DNA of 64,000 nucleotides. It comes from DASYLJ01 sp964404165 (GTDB lineage: Bacteria; Desulfobacterota; Binatia; DP-6). This document shows positions 1-8,281 of the stretch, one piece after another. The first letter of the stretch is position 1; each line of letters starts with the position of its first letter. Position numbers and translations under genes: made by a program. Under the pieces are notes generated by a model. It did not search any database. It had not been told where the DNA came from and saw nothing but the letters and a program-made list of their open reading frames with translations. The stretch lies in NCBI GenBank assembly GCA_964404165.1, contig CAYOIZ010000021.1, forward strand, positions 1-64,000, given 5' to 3'.

Positions 1-1
1 C

Positions 2-1318
2 CTGCACAGCGTGGCGCAGGCACGGGCCGTCACCGCCGACCTGGTCGTCCGGCCCCGCGACGTCGTCGCCGAGCGCTCGGCGGCGCTCGCCCTCGCCGAC
101 GTGGCCGCATCGCTGGCGAGTCGCGTCGAGATCACGCCCGACGGCATCGTGCTGGCCGACGCCGACGGCGCCACGCACCTCGTCGGCAGCGAAGCCGGGC
201 TCGCCACGGCACTCGCCGCACGCGCCGGCCGCGTCGGGCTGTCGGCCCGCATCGGCGTCGGCGGCAGCATGACGGTGGCGCGGCTGGTGGCGCTGCACGG
301 CGACGGCTGCGAGGTGGTGCCCGCCGGCGGCGAGCTGGGCTTCCTCGCGCCGCTGCCGCTCGCCTGTCTCGCGCCGCCCCCAGACGTCGCCGCCACGCTC
401 GCACGCTGGGGCGTGCATCGGCTCGGCGATCTCGCCCGACTGCCCGCGGCCGAGGTGGCCACGCGCCTCGGTGCCGTGGGCGTCACGCTGATCCGCAGCG
501 CGCGGGGCGAAGACCTGCGACCGCTGGCGCCGACGGAGCGCAGCGGCGAGGTCGAGGAGGCGATGGCGCTCGAGTACGCGCTCGACAACCTCGAGCCGTT
601 GCTCTTCGTCCTGCGCGGGCTCGCCGAACGCGCGGTGGCCCGACTCGGGCTCGACGGCATCGGCTGCACGCGGCTCGGCCTGGCACTCCGGCTCGAGAAC
701 GGCGCCCGCGACGCGCGCACGCTGCCGCTGGCAGCGCCCACACGCGACGTGAAGACGCTGCTCGGCTGCCTGCGCGTCGAGCTCGAGGCGAAACCCCCGG
801 GCGCCGCCGTCGTGCAGGTCGCCATCACCGCCGTGCCGGAGGTGATCCGTCCGACGCAGCTCGGGCTGTTCACGCCGCCGGGCCCGGCGCCCGAGCGGCT
901 CGCCACCACGCTGGCGCGGCTCGGCGTGCTCTGCGGCGCCGAGCGCGTCGGCATCCCCGTCCTCGTCGACACGCATCGTCCCGGCGCGGCGGCGGTGGCG
1001 CCGTTCGCGGCACTGGCGCCCGAGCCCACGCCCACGGCCGGCAGCTCGTCCGACTGCCGGCTCGTCGTGCGCGCGTTGCGTCCACCACGACCGCTCGAGG
1101 TGTTCTCGGAGCGCGACGCGCCGTGCTTCGTCCGCGGCACCGGGCTCGGCGGACGCGTCGTCGGCTCCGCGGGCCCGTGGCGCATCGCCGCGGAATGGTG
1201 GGGCAGCCGCCCGTACGCGCGCGAGTACTACGACCTCGAGCTGAGCGACGGCGGCCTCTACCGCTGCTTCCGCGAGCTCGGATCGGGCGGGTGGTTCGTC
1301 GACGGGGTGTACGACTGA
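2..1318 (+). CDS. imuB: ImuB-like Y-family DNA polymerase homologue (5' end cut by window edge)
   Basis: The reading frame is open to the first base, so the N-terminus, including the palm start, lies outside the window. The visible 438 codons match the ImuB/DNA-polymerase-Y-like family. They begin in the segment after the conserved 'G(M/L)...A(Q/D)ARA' helix, followed by an Ala/Leu-rich fingers-palm region and the helix-hairpin segment with 'GVHRLGDLARLP' that precedes the little-finger domain. The C-terminus has the Trp/Tyr-rich tail typical of ImuB ('EWWGSRPYAREYYDLEL'). ImuB is the catalytically inactive hub that links DnaE2 to the beta clamp in SOS mutagenesis. dnaE2 lies 3.8 kb downstream on the same strand; imuA, if present, would be upstream of the window. 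The family call is firm; its activity here is inferred from the family. Confidence 0.85.
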   Translation: MHSVAQARAVTADLVVRPRDVVAERSAALALADVAASLASRVEITPDGIVLADADGATHLVGSEAGLATALAARAGRVGLSARIGVGGSMTVARLVALHGDGCEVVPAGGELGFLAPLPLACLAPPPDVAATLARWGVHRLGDLARLPAAEVATRLGAVGVTLIRSARGEDLRPLAPTERSGEVEEAMALEYALDNLEPLLFVLRGLAERAVARLGLDGIGCTRLGLALRLENGARDARTLPLAAPTRDVKTLLGCLRVELEAKPPGAAVVQVAITAVPEVIRPTQLGLFTPPGPAPERLATTLARLGVLCGAERVGIPVLVDTHRPGAAAVAPFAALAPEPTPTAGSSSDCRLVVRALRPPRPLEVFSERDAPCFVRGTGLGGRVVGSAGPWRIAAEWWGSRPYAREYYDLELSDGGLYRCFRELGSGGWFVDGVYD

Positions 1319-1360
1319 ATTGGCCACTCGAGCCGCTCACGCGCGACCAGGACGATCGAG

Positions 1361-1579
1361 TTGGGGATCAGCGATTTCAAGGCACGGTGTCTGGCACTCC
1401 TCGAACAGGTACGAACGCATGGCGACGAGCTCGTCGTGACGAAGCACGGCCAACCCATTGCTCGCGTCGTTCCGGTGCGGGATCACACCGAGCCACTGCA
1501 TGGGAGCAGGCGCGGCCTCATCGAGATACGCGGCGACATCGTCACGGTGGATTGGAGCGACGACTGGGAGACGCGGTGA
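1361..1579 (+). CDS. Phd/YefM-family type II antitoxin, apparently orphaned
   Basis: This 72-residue protein has the Phd/YefM fold signature: an N-terminal 'GISDFKARCLALLEQV' strand-helix, then 'ELVVTKHGQPIARVVP', and the acidic toxin-binding tail 'GDIVTVDWSDDWE'. Such antitoxins bind the operator through the N-terminus and neutralise a PIN or RelE-type toxin with the tail. The start is uncertain. TTG at 1361 is the first standard start, but the frame is open back to an ATT directly after the imuB stop, and family members usually have a few residues before the GIS motif. Its stop codon overlaps the start of the toxin remnant in a GTGA quadruplet, as in an intact pair. Because the toxin is gutted, this is likely an orphan antitoxin. 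Confidence 0.75.
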   Translation: MGISDFKARCLALLEQVRTHGDELVVTKHGQPIARVVPVRDHTEPLHGSRRGLIEIRGDIVTVDWSDDWETR

Positions 1580-1656
1580 AACTGCTTCTCGATCGCCTAC
1601 GGCTGGTGACGGCTGACGAACGGATCCGATCCTCGGGCGCCGTTCCCGTCCTGTGA
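1576..1656 (+). pseudogene. Internally deleted VapC (PIN-domain) toxin remnant
   Basis: The 26-codon frame starts with GTG overlapping the antitoxin stop (GTGA). It opens with 'VKLLLD', the first beta strand and first catalytic Asp of PIN-domain VapC toxins. It then jumps directly to 'RLRLVTADERIRSSGAVPVL', which reads as the C-terminal strand and helix of the same family. About 100 codons of a normal 125-130-codon toxin are missing between residue 6 and residue 7, and the frame is kept. The conserved middle acidic residues are lost, so nuclease activity is not expected. This is direct reading of the sequence plus family knowledge. A functional mini-protein is possible but unlikely. Confidence 0.75.
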
Positions 1657-1666
1657 CCAAGAACCT

Positions 1667-2266
1667 TCAACGTCGTTCCAACGTCAGCCACAGCTGCGCG
1701 TCGAACGGCAGCCGCGCCGCATCCTTCACGCCGGCCGCCCGCAGCCGATCCGCGAACGGCAGCGCGTCGGCGCGCTGCACCAGCACCTTCTCCACCGACA
1801 CCGAGCGCACCGCGAGCCCGTAGCGCGCGAACGGCGCGCTCGTCTCCCGCACCAGGCCGTCGCGCTCGAGCAGTGCCGCGACGACGGCGTTCTCGTGTCC
1901 GTGTCGCGCCTTCCCCGTGGTGACGTTCCAGTCCGGGTCGCGCGCCGCGGCCGACGCCAGGCGTTCCGACAGCCACGGCAGGAACTCGACGCGCGACAGC
2001 GAGATCGAGCGCACGTCCGCCGGCAGTGTGCCGTCCGGGAAGAGCGACGCCAGCAGCTCCGTCAGGGCCGTCTGCAGCGCGTCGCGCGCGAGCGCGCCGT
2101 CCCAGCGCAGCAGCAGGACCGGCTCGTTCGCGCGCAGCACCAACGTGACGTGACGTCCGCCCACGTCCGTGGTGGCCGAGCGATCGTCGGCCCCGACCGG
2201 CGTCGCCAGCAGGAGCACGAGCACGACGACGGCGAGCCGTCGCGGGTCAGCCGATGTACGTCGCAA
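1667..2266 (-). CDS. Secreted hypothetical protein
   Basis: I do not recognise this 199-residue protein. It starts at TTG 2266 (a downstream GTG within the hydrophobic stretch is possible). It has an arginine-rich N-terminus, a hydrophobic 'LAVVVLVLLLATPVGA' core and a plausible signal-peptidase site before 'DDRSA', so it is probably exported. The mature part is alpha/beta-like with no cysteines and no obvious catalytic motif; it contains 'VLLLRWDGALARDALQTAL' and ends in a basic 'LERR'. It overlaps the end of the small upstream ORF by 20 bases on the same strand, which suggests a two-gene transcript. It lies convergent to the antitoxin/toxin remnant. Confidence 0.6.
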   Translation of the reverse strand: MRRTSADPRRLAVVVLVLLLATPVGADDRSATTDVGGRHVTLVLRANEPVLLLRWDGALARDALQTALTELLASLFPDGTLPADVRSISLSRVEFLPWLSERLASAAARDPDWNVTTGKARHGHENAVVAALLERDGLVRETSAPFARYGLAVRSVSVEKVLVQRADALPFADRLRAAGVKDAARLPFDAQLWLTLERR

Positions 2267-2398
2267 GGTACCAGACGTTCCAGAACGCGTCCCGCACGGC
2301 TGCGGTGCGTTCCTGGAATGGTCGATCGGTGGGCGTCCCGAGCGAGGTCGCGCCGGCGGCGATCGTGTTGCGTTCCAGCTCCACGGCGCCGTCCATGA
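2247..2398 (-). CDS. Small hypothetical protein (50 aa)
   Basis: This short frame begins at ATG 2398 with a GGAG ribosome-binding site about six bases upstream. It reads MDGAVELERNTIAAG and ends in an aromatic-rich tail 'DAFWNVWYLATYIG'. It overlaps the start of the downstream secreted-protein gene by 20 bases, which fits translational coupling. The amphipathic C-terminus could associate with membrane or with a partner protein. I know no family for it. Support comes from the ribosome-binding site, the position between two divergent genes and sensible protein composition, so this is a moderate call. Confidence 0.4.
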
Positions 2399-2479
2399 TC
2401 ACTCCGTCTACGCGCCCTCGCACGCCACCCGCAAGCCGCCCACCTTGACAGCACGACGCCCGGCAGCCGAGGGTCGGGC

Positions 2480-3211
2480 ATGCGTCTCCGCCAGGTGGTG
2501 ATCGCCGCGCGCGATCTCGAGTCGACGGTCGCCGATCTCGCCGCCGTCTTCGCCATCGACGTCGCCTATCGCGATCCGGGCGTCGGCGCCTTCGGGCTCG
2601 CCAACGCCGTCCTGCCGATCGGCGACACCTTCCTCGAAGTGGTCTCGCCGATCGAGCCCACGGCACCCGCCGAGCGCTTCCTCCGACGACGGGGCGGCGA
2701 CGGCGGCTACATGGTGATGGTGCAGTCGTCGAACCTCGCCGGCGATCTGGAGCGCGTGCATGCGCTCGGCGTCCGCGTCGTCTGGCAGATCCACCTCGAC
2801 GACATCAGCGGTGCCCATCTCCATCCCGCCGACGTCGGTGCCGCCATCCTGTCGATCGACGAGCCGCGACCGGCGCCGTCCTGGCGCTGGGCCGGCCCCG
2901 ACTGGACGCAGCGCATCCGGCGGGACCGGGTGCACGAGGTGACGGGCACAGACCTCGAGGCCCCCGACCCGGCGGCGCTGGCGGCGCGCTGGTCGGCGGT
3001 GCTGGGCGCGCCGGTGGACGACGCGCATCGGATCGCGCTCGATCGCGGCACGATCCGCGTCCACGAGGGCGCCACCACCACCGTGCGGGGCTACGCGCTC
3101 GCCGTCACCGACGCCGACGCCATCGTGGCGACGGCTCGCGCGCGCGGGTTGCCGGCCGGCGACGGCGTCGTCACCGTGGCCGGCACCCGCTTCACGCTCA
3201 CTTCGGCGTGA
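2480..3211 (+). CDS. VOC (glyoxalase/dioxygenase-fold) family protein
   Basis: The 243-residue protein opens with 'MRLRQVVIAARDLESTVADL', the usual first beta-alpha unit of a vicinal-oxygen-chelate domain. It then shows 'GVGAFGLANAVLPIGDTFLEVVSP', where the Glu is in the position of a metal ligand. A second, degenerate betaalphabeta half covers roughly residues 150-243. VOC proteins act as lyases, isomerases or dioxygenases on small metabolites; the substrate cannot be read from the sequence. The first His found at the first metal position in many members is not obvious here. The gene is divergent from the small ORF and its last 14 bases overlap the 3' end of the lipoprotein gene on the other strand. 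Confidence 0.75.
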   Translation: MRLRQVVIAARDLESTVADLAAVFAIDVAYRDPGVGAFGLANAVLPIGDTFLEVVSPIEPTAPAERFLRRRGGDGGYMVMVQSSNLAGDLERVHALGVRVVWQIHLDDISGAHLHPADVGAAILSIDEPRPAPSWRWAGPDWTQRIRRDRVHEVTGTDLEAPDPAALAARWSAVLGAPVDDAHRIALDRGTIRVHEGATTTVRGYALAVTDADAIVATARARGLPAGDGVVTVAGTRFTLTSA

Positions 3212-3797
3212 AGATGGCCGGAACGCCCTTGCCTGCGAAGGCTTCGCCCGGCTTCACCTTCTTGTCCTTGGGGTCACGCGTCCACGGCACGTAGACCTCG
3301 ACGGCGGTGCCGTCCATGTGCTCGAGCCGCGCCTGGATGACGTCGATGGGCGGCTTGCCCTGCTCGCGCGACATCTTCCCGCCGACGACGATGCAGACCA
3401 CCTTGAGCTGCCCCTGCGCCGCCCGCTTGCGGAGGGCGTCGGTCAGCATGTCGATGACCTCCTGCGAGGTCGGACGTTCCGACTCCGGCTTGGCGACTGC
3501 GGGCTCGAACTTGTCGTCGACCGTGATGACGGTGGCATAGGGGTAGAAGTCCCCGTGCTTCTCGATCTGCTCGAGGGCGAACGGCACCGAACGATTGATG
3601 ATCGTCTCGAGATCCTTGGCCGTCGGCTCCGACACCTGCGTTCCGCCCGGGCCCGGCCCCTGTGCCTGGCCCTGCGCCGCTGGCGCCGCCGGAGGCGGCG
3701 AGGCCGCAGGCTTCGGCTTCGAGGTGCCCCCGCAGCCCATCCCGACCACCGCCAGCACCATCGCACCGGTCACCCATCGCACATGACGTCGCACCAT
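3198..3797 (-). CDS. Hypothetical lipoprotein
   Basis: The N-terminus 'MVRRHVRWVTGAMVLAVVGMGC' is a type II signal with a lipobox (VGMG|C, Cys22). A low-complexity Pro/Ala/Gln/Gly linker follows to about residue 55, then a folded alpha/beta domain with 'TDALRKRAAQGQLKVVCIVVGGKM'. The domain ends in basic and acidic patches ('TRDPKDKKVKPGEAF'). It is predicted to be anchored in the outer or inner membrane and to face the periplasm. The family is not recognised; the C-terminal half has the look of small uncharacterised domains found in other Gram-negative genomes. It is convergent with the VOC gene, with a 14-base overlap. Confidence 0.65.
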   Translation of the reverse strand: MVRRHVRWVTGAMVLAVVGMGCGGTSKPKPAASPPPAAPAAQGQAQGPGPGGTQVSEPTAKDLETIINRSVPFALEQIEKHGDFYPYATVITVDDKFEPAVAKPESERPTSQEVIDMLTDALRKRAAQGQLKVVCIVVGGKMSREQGKPPIDVIQARLEHMDGTAVEVYVPWTRDPKDKKVKPGEAFAGKGVPAIFTPK

Positions 3798-3851
3798 CGA
3801 GCCTCCCGTTTCGCCGCTGCTATACCGCGCCGCGGCGGGACGCCAGTCCCG

Positions 3852-4190
3852 TCACGCGCTGACCAGGGCCCGCAGGATGGAATTGACGACGGCGAGCACC
3901 AGCGCCCCGAGCATCGCCGCGCCGAAGCCGTCGATGTGGAAGCCCGGCGAGAGACCCGACGCCATCCAGATGAGGAGCGCGTTCACCACGAGCAGGAAGA
4001 GCCCGAAGGTGAGCACCGTGAGCGGCAGCGTCAGGAGGATGAGGAGCCAGCCGACGGCGGCGTTCACCAGGCCGATCACGATCGAGGCGATCAGCGCCGC
4101 CCCGAAGCTCTGCACATGGAAGCCAGGCACGATGTGCGCGACGATGAGCAGGCCCAGCGCGTTCAACACCCACTGCAGCAAGAATTGCAT
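3852..4190 (-). CDS. Holin-4-like small integral membrane protein
   Basis: The 112-residue product (ATG 4190; an earlier GTG at 4214 would add eight residues) has four predicted hydrophobic segments. It carries the paired motif of the phage_holin_4_2/YvlD-like family: 'NALGLLIVAHIVPGFHV' and a second 'NALLIWMASGLSPGFHI', each ending in PGFHx. These are ordinary chromosomal membrane proteins of unknown function despite the family name. There is no phage gene nearby. The two halves are internally repeated, suggesting an inverted or tandem two-helix repeat. The start at 'MQFLLQWVLNALG' fits other members best. Confidence 0.75.
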   Translation of the reverse strand: MQFLLQWVLNALGLLIVAHIVPGFHVQSFGAALIASIVIGLVNAAVGWLLILLTLPLTVLTFGLFLLVVNALLIWMASGLSPGFHIDGFGAAMLGALVLAVVNSILRALVSA

Positions 4191-4265
4191 GCGGGCATAG
4201 AGCACCCCCGCCACGCCGAGGGCAACACCCGTCGTCGGCCGGCCGCGTCCGGGCTAGAAGAAGGC

Positions 4266-5057
4266 GTGGACACGCTCGACGACTTCCTCGACCGACTCGA
4301 CGCGCTCGACGACGACGGTGACGACGAGGGCCTGCGCGACGAGCTCGCGCGCGCCCGTCGCGCCCATCCCGAGGCGCTCGAGCTGCTCGAATGGGACGCG
4401 TTCCTGGCCTCGGAGGACGGCCAGCTCGCCGACGCGCTGGCGATCCTCGACGAGGTCCTCGCCCGCGACCCGCAGCGGGTGTGGGCGCGGCGCGAGCGGG
4501 CGTCCGTCCTCCTCGACCTGGGCCGCTTCGACGAGGCCTTGGCCGTGCTGCGCGCCGTCACGCCCGCCGAGCGCGATGATCTCCCGCCGGAGGAGCTGGC
4601 GTCGGTGCATCGCGACCTGGCCGTCTGCCTCGATCGCCTCGGCAGCATCGACGACGCCGACCGCGAGTACCGCGCCGCCGCCCGCCTCGACCCGCGTGGA
4701 TTCCCGGTGCCGCTGCGGCTCGACGCCGGCCGCTTCCAGGCGCTGGTGGCGAAGGCCCTCGACGGCATCCCGCCCGAATTCCACGATCTGCTCGCCCAGG
4801 TGGTGGTGCGGGTGGAGCCGTGGCCGGGGCCCGATGCGGAAGACCCGTTGCAGCTCGGGCTCTACGTCGGCATCGCCCGCCCCGATCGCACCATCGGCAG
4901 CGAGGACCACCTCGATCACATCGTCGTCTACCAGCGGCCGCACGAGCTCGGTTGCCGCGACGAGGCCGCGCTGCGGACCGAGGTGCGTCGCACCGTCGTC
5001 CACGAGATCGCCCACCACTTCGGCATTCCGCACGAGCGCATGGACGAGTACGAGTGA
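4266..5057 (+). CDS. TPR-containing zincin-like metallopeptidase
   Basis: GTG 4266 follows an AGAAGG ribosome-binding site. The 263-residue protein begins with an acidic Asp/Leu-rich segment and about three TPR-like helical pairs (residues 15-150, e.g. 'DALAILDEVLARDPQRVWA'). It ends with the small zincin domain of the metallopeptidase family PF06262: 'TVVHEIAHHFGIPHERMDEYE', where HExxH plus a third His/Glu would bind zinc. The fusion of tetratricopeptide repeats to this minimal zincin is seen in several Gram-negative lineages. Substrate and role are unknown. It lies directly upstream of dnaE2 on the same strand (45 bases), so co-transcription is possible. Confidence 0.8.
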   Translation: MDTLDDFLDRLDALDDDGDDEGLRDELARARRAHPEALELLEWDAFLASEDGQLADALAILDEVLARDPQRVWARRERASVLLDLGRFDEALAVLRAVTPAERDDLPPEELASVHRDLAVCLDRLGSIDDADREYRAAARLDPRGFPVPLRLDAGRFQALVAKALDGIPPEFHDLLAQVVVRVEPWPGPDAEDPLQLGLYVGIARPDRTIGSEDHLDHIVVYQRPHELGCRDEAALRTEVRRTVVHEIAHHFGIPHERMDEYE

Positions 5058-5102
5058 GGCGTTGACGGCGGGGGTCGCCGGGGGCGAAAAGATGGCGAAG
5101 TC

Positions 5103-8100
5103 ATGCCCCCCTCCGACTACGTCGAGCTGCGCTGCCGCAGCGCCTTCAGCTTCCTCGAGGGCGCGTCCCTACCCGAGGATCTGGTCGAGCGGGCGGCGGC
5201 GCTGGGCTGCGATGCGCTCGCGCTGAGCGACCGCGGCGGGGTCTACGGCGCGCCCCGCTTCTTCCAGGCCGCCAAGCGTACCGGCGTCCGGCCGCTGGTG
5301 GGGGCCGAAGTCGACGTCGAGGGCGCCGGCCGGCTGCTGCTGCTGGTCGAGAGCCAGACGGGCTACCGGCACCTCTGCCGCATGCTCACCACCGGCGCGT
5401 TCGGGCGGCCGAAGGGTCAGGGTCGCGTCTCGTGGGACCTGCTCGAACATCACGCCGGCGGACTGCACGCCCTCGCCGGTGGGGGCGACGGTCCGTGCGC
5501 CGGGCCCGACGGCGCCGCGCATCTCGACCGGCTGATGGGCATCTTCGGCGAGCGGCTCGCCATGGACGTCCACCGTCACGACGAGCGCGCCGGCGAACGG
5601 CTGGCGCGACGCCTCACGGATCTCGCCACCGCGCGCCACGTACCCGTCGTCGCCACCAACGACGTGCGCCACGCCGCACCCACCGGCCGCCCGCTCCTCG
5701 ACGTCCTCACCTGCATCGGGCTCGGCACCACGCTCGATGCCGCCGGACGCCGGCTGCTCGCCAACACCGAGCGCCACCTGCGCGCGCCGGCGGAGATGGC
5801 AGCGCGTTTCCGCGACTGGCCCGAGGCCATCCGTCACAGCCGTCGCATCGCCGAGCGCTGCGCCTTCACCCTCGCCGATCTCGGCTACCGCTTCCCCGAC
5901 TATCCGCTGCCCGCCGGCGAGACGTCGCCGCAGAGCTACCTCCGCACGCTCACCGAGGCGGGCGCGCGCGGCCGCTGGGGCGCCATCACGCCGCGCATCC
6001 GCGCCCAGCTCGACCACGAGCTCGCGCTCATCGGCAAGCTCGATCTCGCCGGCTATTTCCTCATCGTGTGGGACATCGTCCGCTTCTGCCGCGAGCGCGG
6101 CATCCTCTGTCAGGGGCGAGGCTCGGCCGCGAACAGCGCCGTCTGCTACGCGCTCGGCATCACCGCCGTCGACGCCGTCGGCATGGAGCTCCTGTTCGAG
6201 CGCTTCCTCTCCGAGGAGCGCGGCGAATGGCCCGACATCGACCTCGACCTGCCGTCGGGCGACCGGCGCGAGGAGGTCATCCAGTACGTCTACCGCCGCT
6301 ACGGCGCGCGCGGCGCGGCGATGACGGCGACGGTCATCAGCTACCGCACGCGCAGCGCCGTGCGCGAGGTGGGCAAGGCGCTCGGGCTGTCGCTCGAGCA
6401 GGTCGACCGGCTCGCCAAGCTGCTGCACGCGCACGGCTGGTCGGATCATCACGACGAGCTCACCGCCCAGCTCCGTGCCGGCGGCGTCGACGCCCGCTCG
6501 CCGCGCATCGCGCTGCTGGTACGGCTGGTCGGACAGCTCCTCGGTCTGCCGCGGCACCTGGGTCAGCACACCGGCGGCATGGTCATCGCCGCCGGTCGTC
6601 TCGACGACGTCGTGCCGCTCGAGCCCGCCGCCATGCCCGGCCGCAACGTGCTGCAGTGGGACAAGGACGACTGCGCCGACCTGGGGCTCATCAAGGTCGA
6701 TCTGCTCGGGCTCGGCATGCTGGCGGCGCTGGAAGAAGCCATCCCGCTCGTGCGCGAGCACGAGGGCATCGAGGTCGACCTGGCGAAGCTGCCGCCCGAC
6801 GATCCCGCCGTCTACGCCATGCTGCAGCGGGCCGACACCGTCGGCGTCTTCCAGGTGGAGAGCCGCGCGCAGATGGCGACGCTTCCGCGCATGCAGCCGA
6901 AGTGCTTCTACGATCTGGTGGTGGAGGTCGCGATCATCCGTCCCGGACCGATCGTCGGGCAGATGGTGAATCCGTATCTCCGCCGTCGCACCGGCGAGGA
7001 GCCCGTCACCTACGCGCACCCGTCGCTCGAGCCCATCCTGAAGCGCACGCTCGGCGTGCCGCTCTTCCAGGAGCAGCTCCTGCGCATGGCGATGGCGGTG
7101 GCGAACTTCACCGCCGGCGAGGCCGAGGAGCTGCGCCGCGCCATGGGCTTCAAGCGCTCGGTGGAACGCATGGAGTCGATCGACCGCCGGCTGCGCGCCG
7201 GCATGGCCGTGCACGGCATCACCGGCGCCACCGCCGACGAGATCGTGCAGGGGATCACGTCGTTCGCGCTCTACGGCTTTCCCGAGTCGCACGCCGCCAG
7301 CTTCGCGCTGATCGCGTACGCCTCGGCGTACCTGAAGGCGCATCATCCCGCCGCGTTCTGCACCGCGCTGCTGAACGCGTGGCCGATGGGCTTCTACCAT
7401 CCCGCCACGGTGGTGAAGGACGCGCAGCGCCACGGCGTCGTCGTGCGCCCGGTGGACGTCGCGCGCTCGGCGTGGCGCTGCACCATCGAGGACGGCGCCG
7501 TGCGGCTCGGGCTGCGCTGGGTGGCGGGGCTGCGGCAGGAGGCGGGCGAGCGCATCGCCGCCACGCGCCCCCATCTTTCCGTCGCCGACGTCGCGCAGCA
7601 CGGCCGCCTCAAGCGCAACGAGGTCGAGGCGCTGGCGCATGCCGGCGCCTTCGCGTCGTTCGGGCTCGGGCGACGCGATGCGCTCTGGCAGGCGTCCGCC
7701 GTCGAGCGCGACGGCGCCTCGCTGCTGGCCCGCGCACGACCGCGCACCACGTCGGCCCCGCTGCCCGCCATGTCGTCGTGGGACGAGACCGTCGCCGACT
7801 ACGGCGCCACGTCGCTCACGACCGGGCCCCACGTGATGACCTACCTGCGGGGCGGACTCGATGCGCGCGGCGTCGTACCCGCGGCCGATCTGTCCACGCT
7901 GCGCGACGGCAGCACGGTACGCGTCGCCGGCCACGTCATCGTGCGACAACGTCCCGGTACCGCCAAAGGGATGTGCTTCCTCACCCTCGAGGACGAGACC
8001 GGCACCGCGAACGCGTTCCTCACGCCGCCGCTCTTCGAGCGCTGGCGCGTCGTGCTGAACACCTCGACGCTGATCGAGGTGGAGGGACGGCTCGAGCAGC

Positions 8101-8186
8101 GCCAGGGCGTGACGCACGTGCGCGCGCTGCGGCTGCGGCGGCTGGACGCACCAGACCACATGCCGGCCGGGCACAACTACGGCTGA
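5103..8186 (+). CDS. dnaE2: Error-prone DNA polymerase III alpha subunit, DnaE2
   Basis: At 1027 residues this has the usual DnaE2 length, shorter than replicative DnaE1. The PHP domain starts with the DnaE2-type 'LRCRSAFSFLEGAS'. The C-family polymerase palm has 'CQGRGSAANSAVCYALG' and the catalytic carboxylates in 'PDIDLDL' (Asp380 and Asp382) and 'KVDLLGLG' (Asp533). Helix-hairpin-helix and OB-fold domains follow ('GTAKGMCFLTLEDETG' near residue 955). DnaE2 carries out lesion bypass and induced mutagenesis with ImuB and the beta clamp. It is not in a compact imuA-imuB-dnaE2 operon here because other genes lie between. I did not identify a LexA box. Confidence 0.95.
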   Translation: MPPSDYVELRCRSAFSFLEGASLPEDLVERAAALGCDALALSDRGGVYGAPRFFQAAKRTGVRPLVGAEVDVEGAGRLLLLVESQTGYRHLCRMLTTGAFGRPKGQGRVSWDLLEHHAGGLHALAGGGDGPCAGPDGAAHLDRLMGIFGERLAMDVHRHDERAGERLARRLTDLATARHVPVVATNDVRHAAPTGRPLLDVLTCIGLGTTLDAAGRRLLANTERHLRAPAEMAARFRDWPEAIRHSRRIAERCAFTLADLGYRFPDYPLPAGETSPQSYLRTLTEAGARGRWGAITPRIRAQLDHELALIGKLDLAGYFLIVWDIVRFCRERGILCQGRGSAANSAVCYALGITAVDAVGMELLFERFLSEERGEWPDIDLDLPSGDRREEVIQYVYRRYGARGAAMTATVISYRTRSAVREVGKALGLSLEQVDRLAKLLHAHGWSDHHDELTAQLRAGGVDARSPRIALLVRLVGQLLGLPRHLGQHTGGMVIAAGRLDDVVPLEPAAMPGRNVLQWDKDDCADLGLIKVDLLGLGMLAALEEAIPLVREHEGIEVDLAKLPPDDPAVYAMLQRADTVGVFQVESRAQMATLPRMQPKCFYDLVVEVAIIRPGPIVGQMVNPYLRRRTGEEPVTYAHPSLEPILKRTLGVPLFQEQLLRMAMAVANFTAGEAEELRRAMGFKRSVERMESIDRRLRAGMAVHGITGATADEIVQGITSFALYGFPESHAASFALIAYASAYLKAHHPAAFCTALLNAWPMGFYHPATVVKDAQRHGVVVRPVDVARSAWRCTIEDGAVRLGLRWVAGLRQEAGERIAATRPHLSVADVAQHGRLKRNEVEALAHAGAFASFGLGRRDALWQASAVERDGASLLARARPRTTSAPLPAMSSWDETVADYGATSLTTGPHVMTYLRGGLDARGVVPAADLSTLRDGSTVRVAGHVIVRQRPGTAKGMCFLTLEDETGTANAFLTPPLFERWRVVLNTSTLIEVEGRLEQRQGVTHVRALRLRRLDAPDHMPAGHNYG

Positions 8187-8281
8187 GCGGGACGCAGATT
8201 CTACACATCAACCCTGGGCCGACCGGCGCCGCTCCACCTGGCGAGGCCGGAAGCGGGCACGTGCCTTGCACCTCGGACAGC

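Noticed and set aside
3852..4190. Prophage, suggested by the holin-like family name
   Set aside because: There are no phage structural, integrase or lysis genes nearby, and this family is mostly chromosomal membrane proteins.
5169..8174. 1001-codon antisense frame across dnaE2
   Set aside because: dnaE2 motifs are unmistakable on the plus strand; the antisense product has no recognisable motif.
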